Part shown: in pieces, positions 10,697 through 22,300 of the stretch
Numbering within the stretch: the first letter of the stretch is position 1
Layout of the letters: every line of letters begins with the position of its first letter
Origin: Bacteroidales bacterium
GTDB taxonomy: Bacteria; Bacteroidota; Bacteroidia; Bacteroidales; JAADJA01
Assembly (NCBI GenBank): GCA_030596605.1
Contig: JAUVJI010000003.1
Span: 1-64,000, forward strand
Reading direction: 5' to 3'
DNA: 64,000 nucleotides
The notes under the pieces: model-generated
Told to the model about the DNA's origin: nothing
What the model saw: only the letters and a program-made list of their open reading frames with translations
The model's database searches: none
Position numbers and translations under genes: made by a program

Positions 10697-10717
10697 TGGT
10701 TTGTAATATATCGGGAA

Positions 10718-12298
10718 TTACTGTACAATAAATTTATTATGGCCTACAATCTGTCCGTTAGTATAAACCAGCACAATATAGATTCCAGAATACCATCCTT
10801 GTACACTCACTTCACTCTTCCCTTGATATTGGTATACCCTTTCCTTAAAAACCAAATCCCCAAAAACATTAAAACACTTTAATTCCATGTTTTTGTGGTG
10901 CTCCATATTTTGAAACTTAAAAGTTATTTCATCTCCATTTACCGGATTAGGAAAAGCTTTAATCCTTATAGTCTTTTTCTTTTTATTATAATCCTCAAAC
11001 CACGGCACATCATCAATATTAGTTATAATGCTGCACCCTGCTAGGTCGATAACACCAGATTGTATGGGCAGTTCTGTGCATAGGCTGTCGTAATTGTAAT
11101 TGCCGGGATAAATAGTATCATGCTCAAGGCTGTCGTTCACTTTGTATAAATATACATCATAACTTAAATCGGGATAACGGTAGCTGGTTGCTATTACATA
11201 TTTATTATCAAAGGTTTTGTATAGATGCGGTGAACCACTTGTTCCTGCTCTGATTACATAATTATACACATTCCCTATTGTATCAAAAACAATCTCACCC
11301 TGGGAATTACCTTCTTCGTCGTATAAAAATCCAGCAGTTGCAATGAATATACTATCATTTACCCGTTCAATTTCATAAAATGTTGATTCATTAACTTCAG
11401 GACCCAATTTGTCATTTGAGATTACCTGGTAACCTGTCTGCTCTCCTTCATCATTATAAAGCATAGCCCATGCATTCATATGGTTTCCTCCATACCTGTA
11501 CCGCCCCACCCCCATAAACAAAGAACCATTTATTTGAATCGTTTCTAATGCTTTCCCTTTCATATTATCCATTAATCCAAACTCAAGCAACCAAATTTCT
11601 TTAAAATCGTTATCTATTCCTATAAACATCGGTCTTATTGAACTAGTTGTCGGATAATTCGGATGAGGGGAATATACATATCCGCTGATAATATAAATAT
11701 CATCAAAAAACTGGATACGGCTGCCAAGGCGCATTTCAAAATCAGGATAATTATCACAGGAAGCATAAGATTTTTTCCACTTATACTCGCCATCAGGAGA
11801 TATGCAAAAAAGGTATATCATATCATGTTGATCCTCATCTGGCATATTGGCTACGGCTAATAAATCACCATTTTCAAGCATTATGGCATCATAAAATGCT
11901 CCATCAACGTATTCTTCAAAGTATAAATGTTTACACCACTGCAATTCTCCACAAGCATTAAGTTTTATTGCAAGGGGCCAAAAAGGCTCTATATACTGGT
12001 GCAAGGTGCCAAACAGGTATATGTTTCCCTGCTCATCATATACAGTTTTCTCTATAATTACCTGTTCAGGATAATTACCCAATACTTTATCCCATAATAC
12101 AACCCCATTAATGTCAGTTTTAACCAACCATCCTAAATCATCATATTGGGCAGGTATTAAATACCCATTGTCATAATACTCAATAACCCTTCTGCTATCT
12201 TCATAATGGTTTGGCTCACCTATTGTATGTTCCCATTTCTGTGAAAAAGCGGTTAATATTGCCAGGATTAGAACCGATACTAAAATTACTCTTTTCAT
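10718..12298 (-). CDS. Secreted beta-propeller-like protein with T9SS CTD
   Basis: Signal peptide MKRVILVSVLILAILTAFSQ; repeated G-Y-L/D-G-L-xW segments; C-terminus IKAFPNPVNGDEITFKF...GWYSGIYIVLVYTNGQ. Confidence 0.7.
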   Translation of the reverse strand: MKRVILVSVLILAILTAFSQKWEHTIGEPNHYEDSRRVIEYYDNGYLIPAQYDDLGWLVKTDINGVVLWDKVLGNYPEQVIIEKTVYDEQGNIYLFGTLHQYIEPFWPLAIKLNACGELQWCKHLYFEEYVDGAFYDAIMLENGDLLAVANMPDEDQHDMIYLFCISPDGEYKWKKSYASCDNYPDFEMRLGSRIQFFDDIYIISGYVYSPHPNYPTTSSIRPMFIGIDNDFKEIWLLEFGLMDNMKGKALETIQINGSLFMGVGRYRYGGNHMNAWAMLYNDEGEQTGYQVISNDKLGPEVNESTFYEIERVNDSIFIATAGFLYDEEGNSQGEIVFDTIGNVYNYVIRAGTSGSPHLYKTFDNKYVIATSYRYPDLSYDVYLYKVNDSLEHDTIYPGNYNYDSLCTELPIQSGVIDLAGCSIITNIDDVPWFEDYNKKKKTIRIKAFPNPVNGDEITFKFQNMEHHKNMELKCFNVFGDLVFKERVYQYQGKSEVSVQGWYSGIYIVLVYTNGQIVGHNKFIVQ

Positions 12299-12317
12299 AT
12301 CAAATATTTTAAAAAAA

Positions 12318-12347
12318 AGCCTCCCGGATTTTAAACACAGGGAGACT
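12318..12347 (-). terminator. Rho-independent terminator downstream of the phosphoesterase/CTD gene
   Basis: Minus strand AGTCTCCC...GGGAGGCT followed by TTTTTTT. Confidence 0.7.
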
Positions 12348-12355
12348 GATAACGG

Positions 12356-15300
12356 TTATTTTACCAGTGTAAATTTAACACTTTCTATTGAATTTCCATT
12401 AATTAATAATGTTGCAATATACACGCCCGATTTCCAGTTTTCGGTTACTATCGTTATCTGGTCTTGTTTCCCGGTAGTTGTTAATGTATGGATTGTTTTA
12501 CCTGTAACATCCTTGATTTGAATACTGAAATCTGCTTCTGTTTCCAGTTTGTATTCCAATATCACATAATCCTTAGATGGGTTGGGATATACTTCAAGCA
12601 TTTGTGGCGGTTTGGTATTGACAAGATTATTGTATTCCTCTATTGCTTCTGATGACTTGTAGGGATCAGAAAACAGAATAGGTTCTTCGTACTCCAGTTC
12701 ACCAATGGCCATCAGTATATTCCTTGCATAAGCCCTTGCAGGTATTGTTCCTCCTGATGCCAGCGCTTGTAATTCTGTTAACTGGCTTGCCGTTAAGGAA
12801 GCAATGGTATTACCGTTTTCATACAAGTCTGAGAGCATGATATAAATATCTAACATTTCGGTGTATCTCTGCTGCTCATCTTCATCAAGATTAAACAAGG
12901 CCGGAATGTTATTTATTATATTTTCTCCCAACTGGTACTCACCCTGTTCAAGGTATAACCAGGCAAGGCGGTAATTACTATTTAAAGTATTGTCTTCCTG
13001 GTACAGGGCCAGGATGCTGTCGGATGCTGCCTGATGTTCCAGTTGCTCATTGTAATAACGGATAATGTTGTTCATGGCTATTGCCTTTTCCAGTTTATAT
13101 CCTGCCAGTTGCGCTTCCAGTTCCTGTTTCAGGTTTTGAATACTGCGGCCTGCCAGTATCTGGGCTTTCATATATTCGGGCATAGGATCGAAGCGTTCAT
13201 CCAGTTTTTCGAGTAATACCAGTGATTTGGCCGTATGTGGGTTGGCTACCATTACATTACGTACCATTGCATTCGGAAGTACTGTTTCCTTTTCAATAGT
13301 GCTTTCTACTACAGTTTCCGACAAGTTTGGCGATTCGCTCATCAGTTCGTTATATACCTGCACTGTTTCGGGTGGGGTGCTGGTTTCAACTTCGGTATTT
13401 AATGCTTCGGTATCACCGCCGTCTATCATTGCTGTTAATATTGCTTCGGTGCTTTCGATCCCCGATTGGGCATCGCTCATTTTACCTCTTTCATCTTCTA
13501 TACCGCCACCACCGCCGGGGTTGATTCCCGATTCGCAGGCCTCCTCAAGGCTCCACTCTAATGTTGTAGGTTTTCCATGCTTATCCACCGTAACATCAAA
13601 TTGGGCATCCATAGGTTCGACATTATTATTGCTTGCATTAGTAGAGAAATAATAATCAATATAGTTAGCCGTATTGTCGATATCATCATAATCGGCAGCA
13701 CTGGTTTCATAATAAAAAATATTGCCTGCCATGTCTTCGATGTTTAGTGTACCTTCTCCCTGGTTTCCTGCTATACCTGCATCACTATGTATTATTGGAT
13801 GTTCCCAGATAATGGTTTCGTCCGCACCTGTATCATTATAGTCGTTACACTTGATTACTAATCCTTCTTTCGGACTTTTTCCGTTGCGGTTTTTCCCCTG
13901 TACCTTGATGGCTTCTTCTACATAGTTAAACTCATTCAGGTAGATCTGGTTGGGATCCCTGCCCGATTCGTTGACTATGATACCGATGCCTATAGGGTCA
14001 GGTGGTTGAGTAATTGAAGGATCTTTTGAAACTCGTTATCTTCTACCCAATAATCAGTGCATTCATCAAGATATAACCCATATCCATTACTGCCAACATC
14101 CAGATCAAACTGAAATAAATTTGATGTCACCCTGGGTGAGGTCATGCCGCTAAGATAAACTCCTCTGTAATTGTTAATAAAATCAGTATGACGGATGTCA
14201 ACTTTCCGGGTAGTTGTGGCAGCTGTGGCATATACACCGTATTCCAGGTTGATAAATTCGCCGTTATCCCATTCATCGCAATCGGAAGGCGTTCCCGAAA
14301 CACAATCACCCTCAATAAATATGGTAGATTTTTCGCTTAATATCCCGGTATATTCGGGTTCAGAGGTTTTTTCATTTAAAAAATTACAGAAGGTAACATC
14401 CACTCCTGTCATATTTTCAACAACCATATAGTTTACAGGTTCTTCATAACCGAAATAGCTATCGTCCAGTTTGAAAACACAATTGTTGAAGTAGCTAACA
14501 CTGATGTGCGGGTAAGAATAAAATTGGATGGCTGTCTGGTTATTGATGAACTGGGCATCGCTGGCCTGGATGATGCCACCGGTAAAACTATAGTTAGGCA
14601 GATTATCTTCAGGAGGTGGTACATACTCCATTTTGACAGCACGGATCGCACAAATAGCATTCTTGATAGTGCTTTGATTTAAAGCTCCTGACTCTATCTC
14701 TACCCAACCCTGGTCAATTGGATTTTGCCCAGCTGTTGATGTACCCCATACTTCAATACCGGCCCACAATTCATTATCATTAACGCTGGTAAGCGTACAT
14801 CCATCTAATTCAAGTTTTCCACCTCTTTCTAAAATTATTTTCCCATTTTCTACAAAACCAACTGTTACCCCTTCAGAGATGGTTAAAGTACTTCCAGAAC
14901 AAATTCTGATCTCATCAGCATAAGTTACATTTTCATCCCAGGTTACGTGTGTATTATCACATATTTGTAATGATGTGGGCAAGGTAAATGTATCAAAATC
15001 ATTTTTCCACGTACTAAGGCCATCATCATAATGATTTATTATGATATCCATAAAGTCATCTTCGATATTTATTTTTGCAAAATGATGAAAACTTTCAGCT
15101 TTTAATCCGCCGGAACCAGGAATATAGAGAGGTGCTCCACCTCCACCTAATGTTAAATGATGAACGCCATTTACCAGCCAATGAGCATAATAGTGATAAT
15201 GACCTGCAATAACTAATTGAACATTATATTGTTCACACATTGGTTGAATAATATTTTGTACATGCTCATTATTATCTTCCTCACCACTGTTGGAGTATCC

Positions 15301-16230
15301 TGGTGCATGAAAAAAAATTATTTTCCATTTTTTATCCGTAATTGTTAAGTCTGCATTTAACCAGTTTATTTGACCCTGACTTGGTTCCCAAAAGTCATCC
15401 ATGATATACAAACAACAAACATGTACAGGACCATAATCGAAGGAATAGAATGCTTCAACTGGGTCCCATATAGGGTGATCATAATAAGTATAACTATATG
15501 GCCAGTATTTTTCATATATTACACCAGCTTCTCCATAAGTTTCATGGTTTCCATAAGTTCCCATAACAGGTAATTTTGTAAGCATTTCAACAGCATTAAT
15601 ATCATCAGCATTGAAATAACATAATTTCCATTCATCTTCAGAATCCAGTTTATTCCAGTCACCCGCATGTAATAAAAAGGTTTGGCTTGTTAAGTCTGAA
15701 TTTATTTCTACATTTATTTGCTGGCAGACTTCATCATGAAAAAGTGATTCATAGGGAGGAGTACCATTTACTCCATTACCACGTGTATCACCATAAGCAT
15801 AAAAGGTTAAATCAGTTGATGTTTCTAATGGTGGGGATATAAAAGAACTTTCAATTACCTCGAATTCTTCAGTATTATCAATTGGGGCAATAACTTTATA
15901 ATAGTATTTTTCCTCTGGAATGAGGTTATTTATTAGAAATGAGAATCTGTATTGAATATCACTTTCCTGAATCGGATCAACTGATTCACTACCTAATTCA
16001 TAAATTACAGGGTCGTCCTCAATTCCCCATTCTATAGTACAGGTTTCTACACTGTTTAGCTGCCACATAATAACAATATCCCTTATTTCTGGGGTATATA
16101 TTGTTTCTGTATTATCCAATTTATTTTGAAATAATAAATAGGGTTTCTTTCTGAAGGGTGATTCAGTTTGTGCTTTAAGAATTAATGGGATTGTAATAAT
16201 CAAACTAATAACAATAATTATCTTTTTCAT
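12356..16230 (-). pseudogene. Frameshifted gene: calcineurin-like phosphoesterase + beta-helix + DGGxTE helical module + T9SS CTD (ORFs 13990..16230 and 12356..13732)
   Basis: GDTRGNG, HAGDW, GNHETYG and AGHYHYYAH phosphoesterase motifs in 13990..16230. After the A4 run at 14024-14027 the adjacent frame continues DPSITQPPDPIGIGIIVNESGRDPNQIY into 12356..13732. Same order of modules as 16334..23455. Confidence 0.8.
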
Positions 16231-16284
16231 TTTTCTAATGTTTTTAATTTATTTACATACTGCACTATTTAATCTATAACATTA

Positions 16285-16319
16285 TCAAAAGTCCCTCATA
16301 TTTGTAGAGGGACTTTTGA
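16285..16319 (-). terminator. Rho-independent-like hairpin downstream of the C25 gene
   Basis: TCAAAAGTCCCTC-atatttgta-GAGGGACTTTTGA, perfect 13-bp stem. Confidence 0.7.
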
Positions 16320-16333
16320 ATTTGTGGATATTT

Positions 16334-19300
16334 TTATCTGATTGATACTTTTTTACTTTCAATTGTTCTTCCGTTCACATACAGAGTTATTAGATAAACC
16401 CCAGCCTTCCAGTCTTTGGTATTGACCACCTTCTGGTCGCGGTTTATTGAGCAAACTTCGGCGTAAACAGGTTTACCGGTAAGGTCTATAATACTCAACA
16501 GTATATCTCCAAAATATCCTTCTGTATTATAGTCCACTATAATGTAATCTTCTGCCGGATTTGGAAATACATTTAATACCTCCGGTTTATCATCAAAACC
16601 AAATGTCTCATTTTCTATCACCTCTGATGATTTCAATATGTCCGGCAAGATGATTGGCTCTTCATAATCCATCAAACCGGCGGCAATCAGAATATCACGG
16701 GCATAAGCTCCAGGAAACCAATCATCATGTTCGGCCAGTATTTCCAACTGGGAAGCCTGAACGCTGTCAACTAACAGTTCATTGCCTTCCAGTTGTTCAA
16801 GAATGTTATACAATGATAAATAATCCTGGTGAACGGCTTGTTGCGTATTTGTCAAATCAAAACCGGATGGAATATTGTTCAATACATTGTTCATAGCATT
16901 ATAATCCTGTTTATTATAGTAGAAAAATGCCAGCCGGTATTTTGAAAACAGGTACGGGTCATCTGTGAGCAGCATTTCAAGGGTGTCGGATGATGGCTGC
17001 GGATCAATTGTATCCTTACGATAATACTGGTACAGGTTGTTAAAATGTTCGCCACGCTTTTGTTTCCACATTGCCAGTTCCGCTTCAATGGCTTCTTTGG
17101 CACCTGTAATGTTCACACCCTGCAATACCTGGTCTTTCATCCATTGTGGCATGGGATCGAAACGTTCGTCAACAGCGCTCATTACTTCATTATCTTTTGC
17201 CGATTGGGGATTGGCAACCAGTACATTGCGTATCATTACATTGGGCAGTACATTTTCTTTGTAAATGGCTGTTTTCATAACCGTATCACTCAAGAAAGGT
17301 GATTGGTTCATCAAGTCCTGGTAAACCTCTCCAGCTTCTGGTGGGACACTGAGCAAAACATCAAAGTTCATTTCCTCAGTATCTCCTCCATCAACTAAGG
17401 CTGCTAACTGTGCTTCTTTTTCACCTATTTCCGAATCTGATTCAGCCATCCCTTCACGGTCATCTTCGATGTGCCCGCTGTTGTCGTCAAGTTTTGATGG
17501 GCAAGCTCCCTCTTTGGTATATTCTGCATTTGGATTAGGAGATATATGCATAGTTTGAGTAGAATAAAAAGGATGAGGAATAACTTTTTCATTTGTTCCA
17601 TTATCACCATGATACACATAATCAATAAATCCCATGCCGTCAGCATTGTAATAATTAAACTCTAATCCGGGGAAATCCTGTGTAAAAGTATTTCCCGCAG
17701 GAAGGGTATCATGGTTGCCCTGAAAGCCTTGATGAAATGCAATACCATGCTCACTTTCCAGCTTTCCGTTAACAACAATATCATTTATATTATTGGCAAA
17801 ATCATTACATTTAATGCATAAGCCCAATTCGGTTTCATATCTGTTGTCGCCAAAGGCGAGAATGCCCTGTCTGAGGTTTTCGAGCATATTATTGTATATC
17901 TGATTCCAGTCATCGCCGGATTCGTTTACATATATTCCTATGCGACCCAATTCAGATGGCGAAGGCCCTTTGAAAGTATTGGCCTCAATGTGGTAGCCTG
18001 TTGAAGTGTTCAGATAAAGCCCGTATTTTTCAATATCGTATTCAAGTGATACAGGCATATAAAATTCATTGGAAGTAACCCAGGCACCATCCATTCCGCT
18101 GATGTATATACCTCGCTGGCAATGATCAAATGTGTTATGTTGGATATCTACATATTCCCCTCCGCTTTTATCCATAGCATAGATACCATAGCTAAGGTTT
18201 ACAAATGTACCGTTTTCCCATTCGGTACAAGGTTGTGAAATGCTGATACATTTGCCTTTAATATTTACCTGCGACCGGTAGATGTAAATACCCCTCCCTT
18301 TAAAATCTATCCCTGTATTATTTCTGAAATCACAACCGATAATCTCCACATCCTGCATATCCCTGATTCGCACGAAATAACCTGGGTTTGCTATGTTAGA
18401 ATAGCTTTCATCATAAATAAAATCACAACTTTCGATATGGATATGGCTGTTATATTTATATTTTCTAAAGTCAAGCGCTCTGTCGTTGTTGATAAATGTG
18501 GAGTTAAATGCATGTACAACACCCCCCTGAAAATAAACGGGCGGAACAAGATCCTGGTCAAAATGGTGGTTGCGAACAGCTACATCGGCATGTTCGATCA
18601 CGGTTTCGTTCAATATGGTAAGCAATCCCTGGTCGGCCTGGTTAGAAGAAGCGGGATCACCTCTTACTTCAATCCCTTCCCAATTACCGATGCAGGCTTT
18701 GGTAAGTTTACAACCATCCAGGACAAGTTCCCCTTCGGGCTTAACAATGATCCTTGACCCTTCGGGTAAAGCCACATTGCCATAAATGGTAAGTTTCGCA
18801 TTCGGCTCGACAATTAAATCGCTTTGAAGGATTTTATTTTCGGTCCATTCCACTACACCGGTAATGGTTTCGGGGTTTGATTGATGCGGGCAAAAATCAC
18901 CATATACGCCGCTGTTGTACCGGTCGTGACGGTATTTGCCCCATTCTACTTTGTCGGCATCGCCTTCCGTATCCCAAACATGTACTTCTACACCGGAAGT
19001 TGCGATAATTTCATTTTTTCCGTCATTATCAATATCATCGATACATGGTGTTGAAAAGATACCGTCTATCCTTAATGGCCAGCCCAATACTCTTTGCCCG
19101 TCGGTATCAAAACAATATATACCCTTTTTTGAGCCATTTGATGCAATTATTATTTCAACATCGTCATCTTCATCAACATCAGCAATGAGTGGTGCAATAA
19201 ATTTCGCCTCAAGTCCCTGCACGTATATCGGTTCTATAAAGTTTGATCCGTTTTTTTCCCAAATATAAATATATTCATCACTGGCGATTAACACTTCTAT

Positions 19301-22300
19301 ATTACCATCACCGTTAATATCAGCCGCACTCGTAACAGGTAACCATTGTTTACCGGGGTCACTATTTGTTAAACTGAAAGTATGATCGTCATATTCCCAC
19401 CCTGAAATAAAATCTCCCTGATAGTTTAGTATGAATACTCTTCCCACCGGATATCCAGGTACGTTTCTGCCTGATACACAAATTATTTCATCATAAGGAT
19501 CATTGTTATAGATATCAGCTATCGTTACAGGGCTGTCCATCCTGTCGTATTCACCCGGTGCAGGCCCATTCTGATAAAACAATCCGTTCGTGCCTGTAAT
19601 ATAAGGGTCTCCATTTGATTTAAAAACATAAATTCCTGCATCACAATCATCACTTGTGGCATAACCTATTATTATCTCTTTGTCTCCGGAATTGTTTATG
19701 TTTGCCGCAACAGGCATACTAAAACCAGAGGCATCAATATCAACCGGCCATTGTCCCGGATAATTCGAATAATCAGAACCGTTTAATACATACAAGGGCG
19801 CTCCCCATCTGGCTTTAACCATTATTTCTATACTTCCATTGTTATCAATATCAGACAATACAGCACCTTTTACCTCTGGACCTCCCAATCCGTTTGACCA
19901 CAAGAAATCGGGTTCACCGCTTTGGTCACTATCAACTGTGGAATGAATGAATATTTTTCGCTTGTCGTTTCCATCACTGTAATGGGTGGTGGTAATTATT
20001 TCAAATACATTGTCATTGTCTAGATCTCCAATAACCGGAGTAGCACTCGAACCAGCCTCATCAAATTTATAAAATCCGCCATATTCAGTTGGGTTTTGAT
20101 CAATATCATATATTTCTTCACCATCATGATAAAAGCCGAATATACCACCCCTATCATAATCGAGTCCCGGACCTTCTGAAATTGTAAAATATATCTCTTT
20201 GTTTCCATCGGCATCAAAATCGGCCGTCATGGGTGAGCCTTCCGTTCTGCCGCCGAAATCATCTATACTTATTTCTTTATTTGGCCAATCAGCATGATAT
20301 GGAAGTGATGTCCAGGTTTCTTCCGGTGCGGAAAGATTTCCCTCAATACCTGAATGTGAAACACAGCTTACCTTGTAGTAATAAATGGTTCTTGGATTTA
20401 GCCCGTAATCGGTATAGCCTGAAAAACCGGTGATTATTTGTTGATTAAGAGGGTCACCATAATCGCCGTCAATGGTATTGCAACGGTAAATATTGTAACC
20501 TTTTTCATCCAATACCGGGTCCCAAAACAATGTTATGGATTCATGTGTGCTTTCCCATAAAATTCCTGCTATATCATCCGGTTTATCAAAATCAATTGGA
20601 ATTTCCCATTCTTTTCCGTAATTATCGGTTAAGGTAAGCAGCATTTCAATGGTTTCGCCGGCATAATCGCCGGTAACATCAAACTCAAAATAAGAAGGAT
20701 TACTTTCGGATGTGTGTGAAGGTATATCCCCGAAAGGTTGAACAGGTTCACCTATATTCGCAACATAAGCAGATGTACTTGTAAGTTCTCCGGTAAGCCC
20801 GCTTGCCATGCCTGAACCACCATTATAAAATTCAAAGGTTATGGATACTTCATCGTTTGCTTCTATTATTTCTGGATATTCGCCTGTAGATGTAAAAACA
20901 TTGCTGATCAACTGCGGATCAGGTGCATGAATTTCGATGTATATTTCATCGGTATAGGTATTTTGTTGCCCGTCGGTTATGCTTAACTCAAAGGCAGCAA
21001 GGTACTGGTCGGGGGTTTCGGTGCTAATACTGATAACATAAGCTGTGGAACATGCTATCGTTGAAAGCGAAGTTATGTCATCAAAATCTGCACCTGATTC
21101 TATTACCGTAATGTAATTATTGGGAGGATCAGGTTCTATGTAGGTGAGTACAGCAGTACCACCTAACGCATTTGTAAGCCCGTTGTTGGTAAGCGAAACA
21201 ACAAGTTCAGCTGTTTCGCCTGCATCAGCCAGGCCGTCAGCATTTCCGTTGCTTGGGGCTATGGCATCGTCATCAATAGTTACGTCCGAGACAAACAGGT
21301 GGATGCCGGGGTTGTAAAATACCGGAATGGAAGTTTCTACCGGCAGGTAGTTTTGGGCTGTTACTGTTACCATTATGTCATTTTGATTGTCTTCTGTATC
21401 GGGAGTACATTCCACATCTATGGTAACCGTGCCACCGGTGCCAGTTATGGTTTCTACGGCATAAATTTCGCCAGGGCGGTAAAGGCACACTTTTGCTTCT
21501 GTTCCTGTAGTTAGGATATCTATTTGCACCTGTATGGTTTGCTGGCCGGTATGTACACTGGTGGGAACGTTGACCAAAAGTGGATTTGGCAGGTCGGGGA
21601 TCTCGGTCCATACGGGCATTTCAGGGTCGGAGGCAAGACTCAAGGCGAAAAACTGTAATCTTTTTTGACAAGCAGAAATAGATGAAGCATAAAAAAGAGT
21701 TTTTATATGATTGAAAGAATTACCAATTAAATGATCATCATTATATATGTTTTGAATAAATGGTTTATTATATTCTCCAACCATACTTGTCCAACCAATG
21801 GATGTATTGGCAATAACCGAAACACCTCCATTCTCAGAATTTAAATAATGCTCTGTTACAGTATTTTTATTCCAGGGCATGGTTGTGCAATGATTTGCCA
21901 GGTAAAGAATCTGGCTCCTGTCAGTATTTAAAAGTCCATCCATATGAGTCCTGTTAAGTGACCCATTAGCTGCATCAAAACTTGTAGGCCCTCCGTGGCC
22001 CAAAGCACAAACCATATTGTATAAAGTATTTGTTGGCCCGGTACCGTTTAATTCATCCAAAACCTGCATGTTGGTTGCATTTGGGCTGTATAACTCTTCA
22101 AAGTTCATATATGCTGGGAATGCTGGTTTTAGTGTATAGCCAATATTCCCCAGTGAAGAAAACAGCAAACAATTATTCTCATTACCCTGCGAGGTTTTTA
22201 TATACTCGAAAAACTTGGTTTTAAACCTGTTCAACTCAATTAGTTCGTCATTTTCATCCAAATAATCCTCCACCGGTACACGGCCAATATATACTTCCGG

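Noticed and set aside
13227-13652. 141-aa plus-strand ORF antisense to the CTD-containing ORF
   Set aside because: Low-complexity Ser/Val-rich translation opposite the conserved helical module; no independent support.
18900-20300. FG-GAP-like region of the C25 protein as a separate enzyme
   Set aside because: DxDxDG/DxDNDG repeats fit VCBS/FG-GAP propeller blades within the same continuous ORF.
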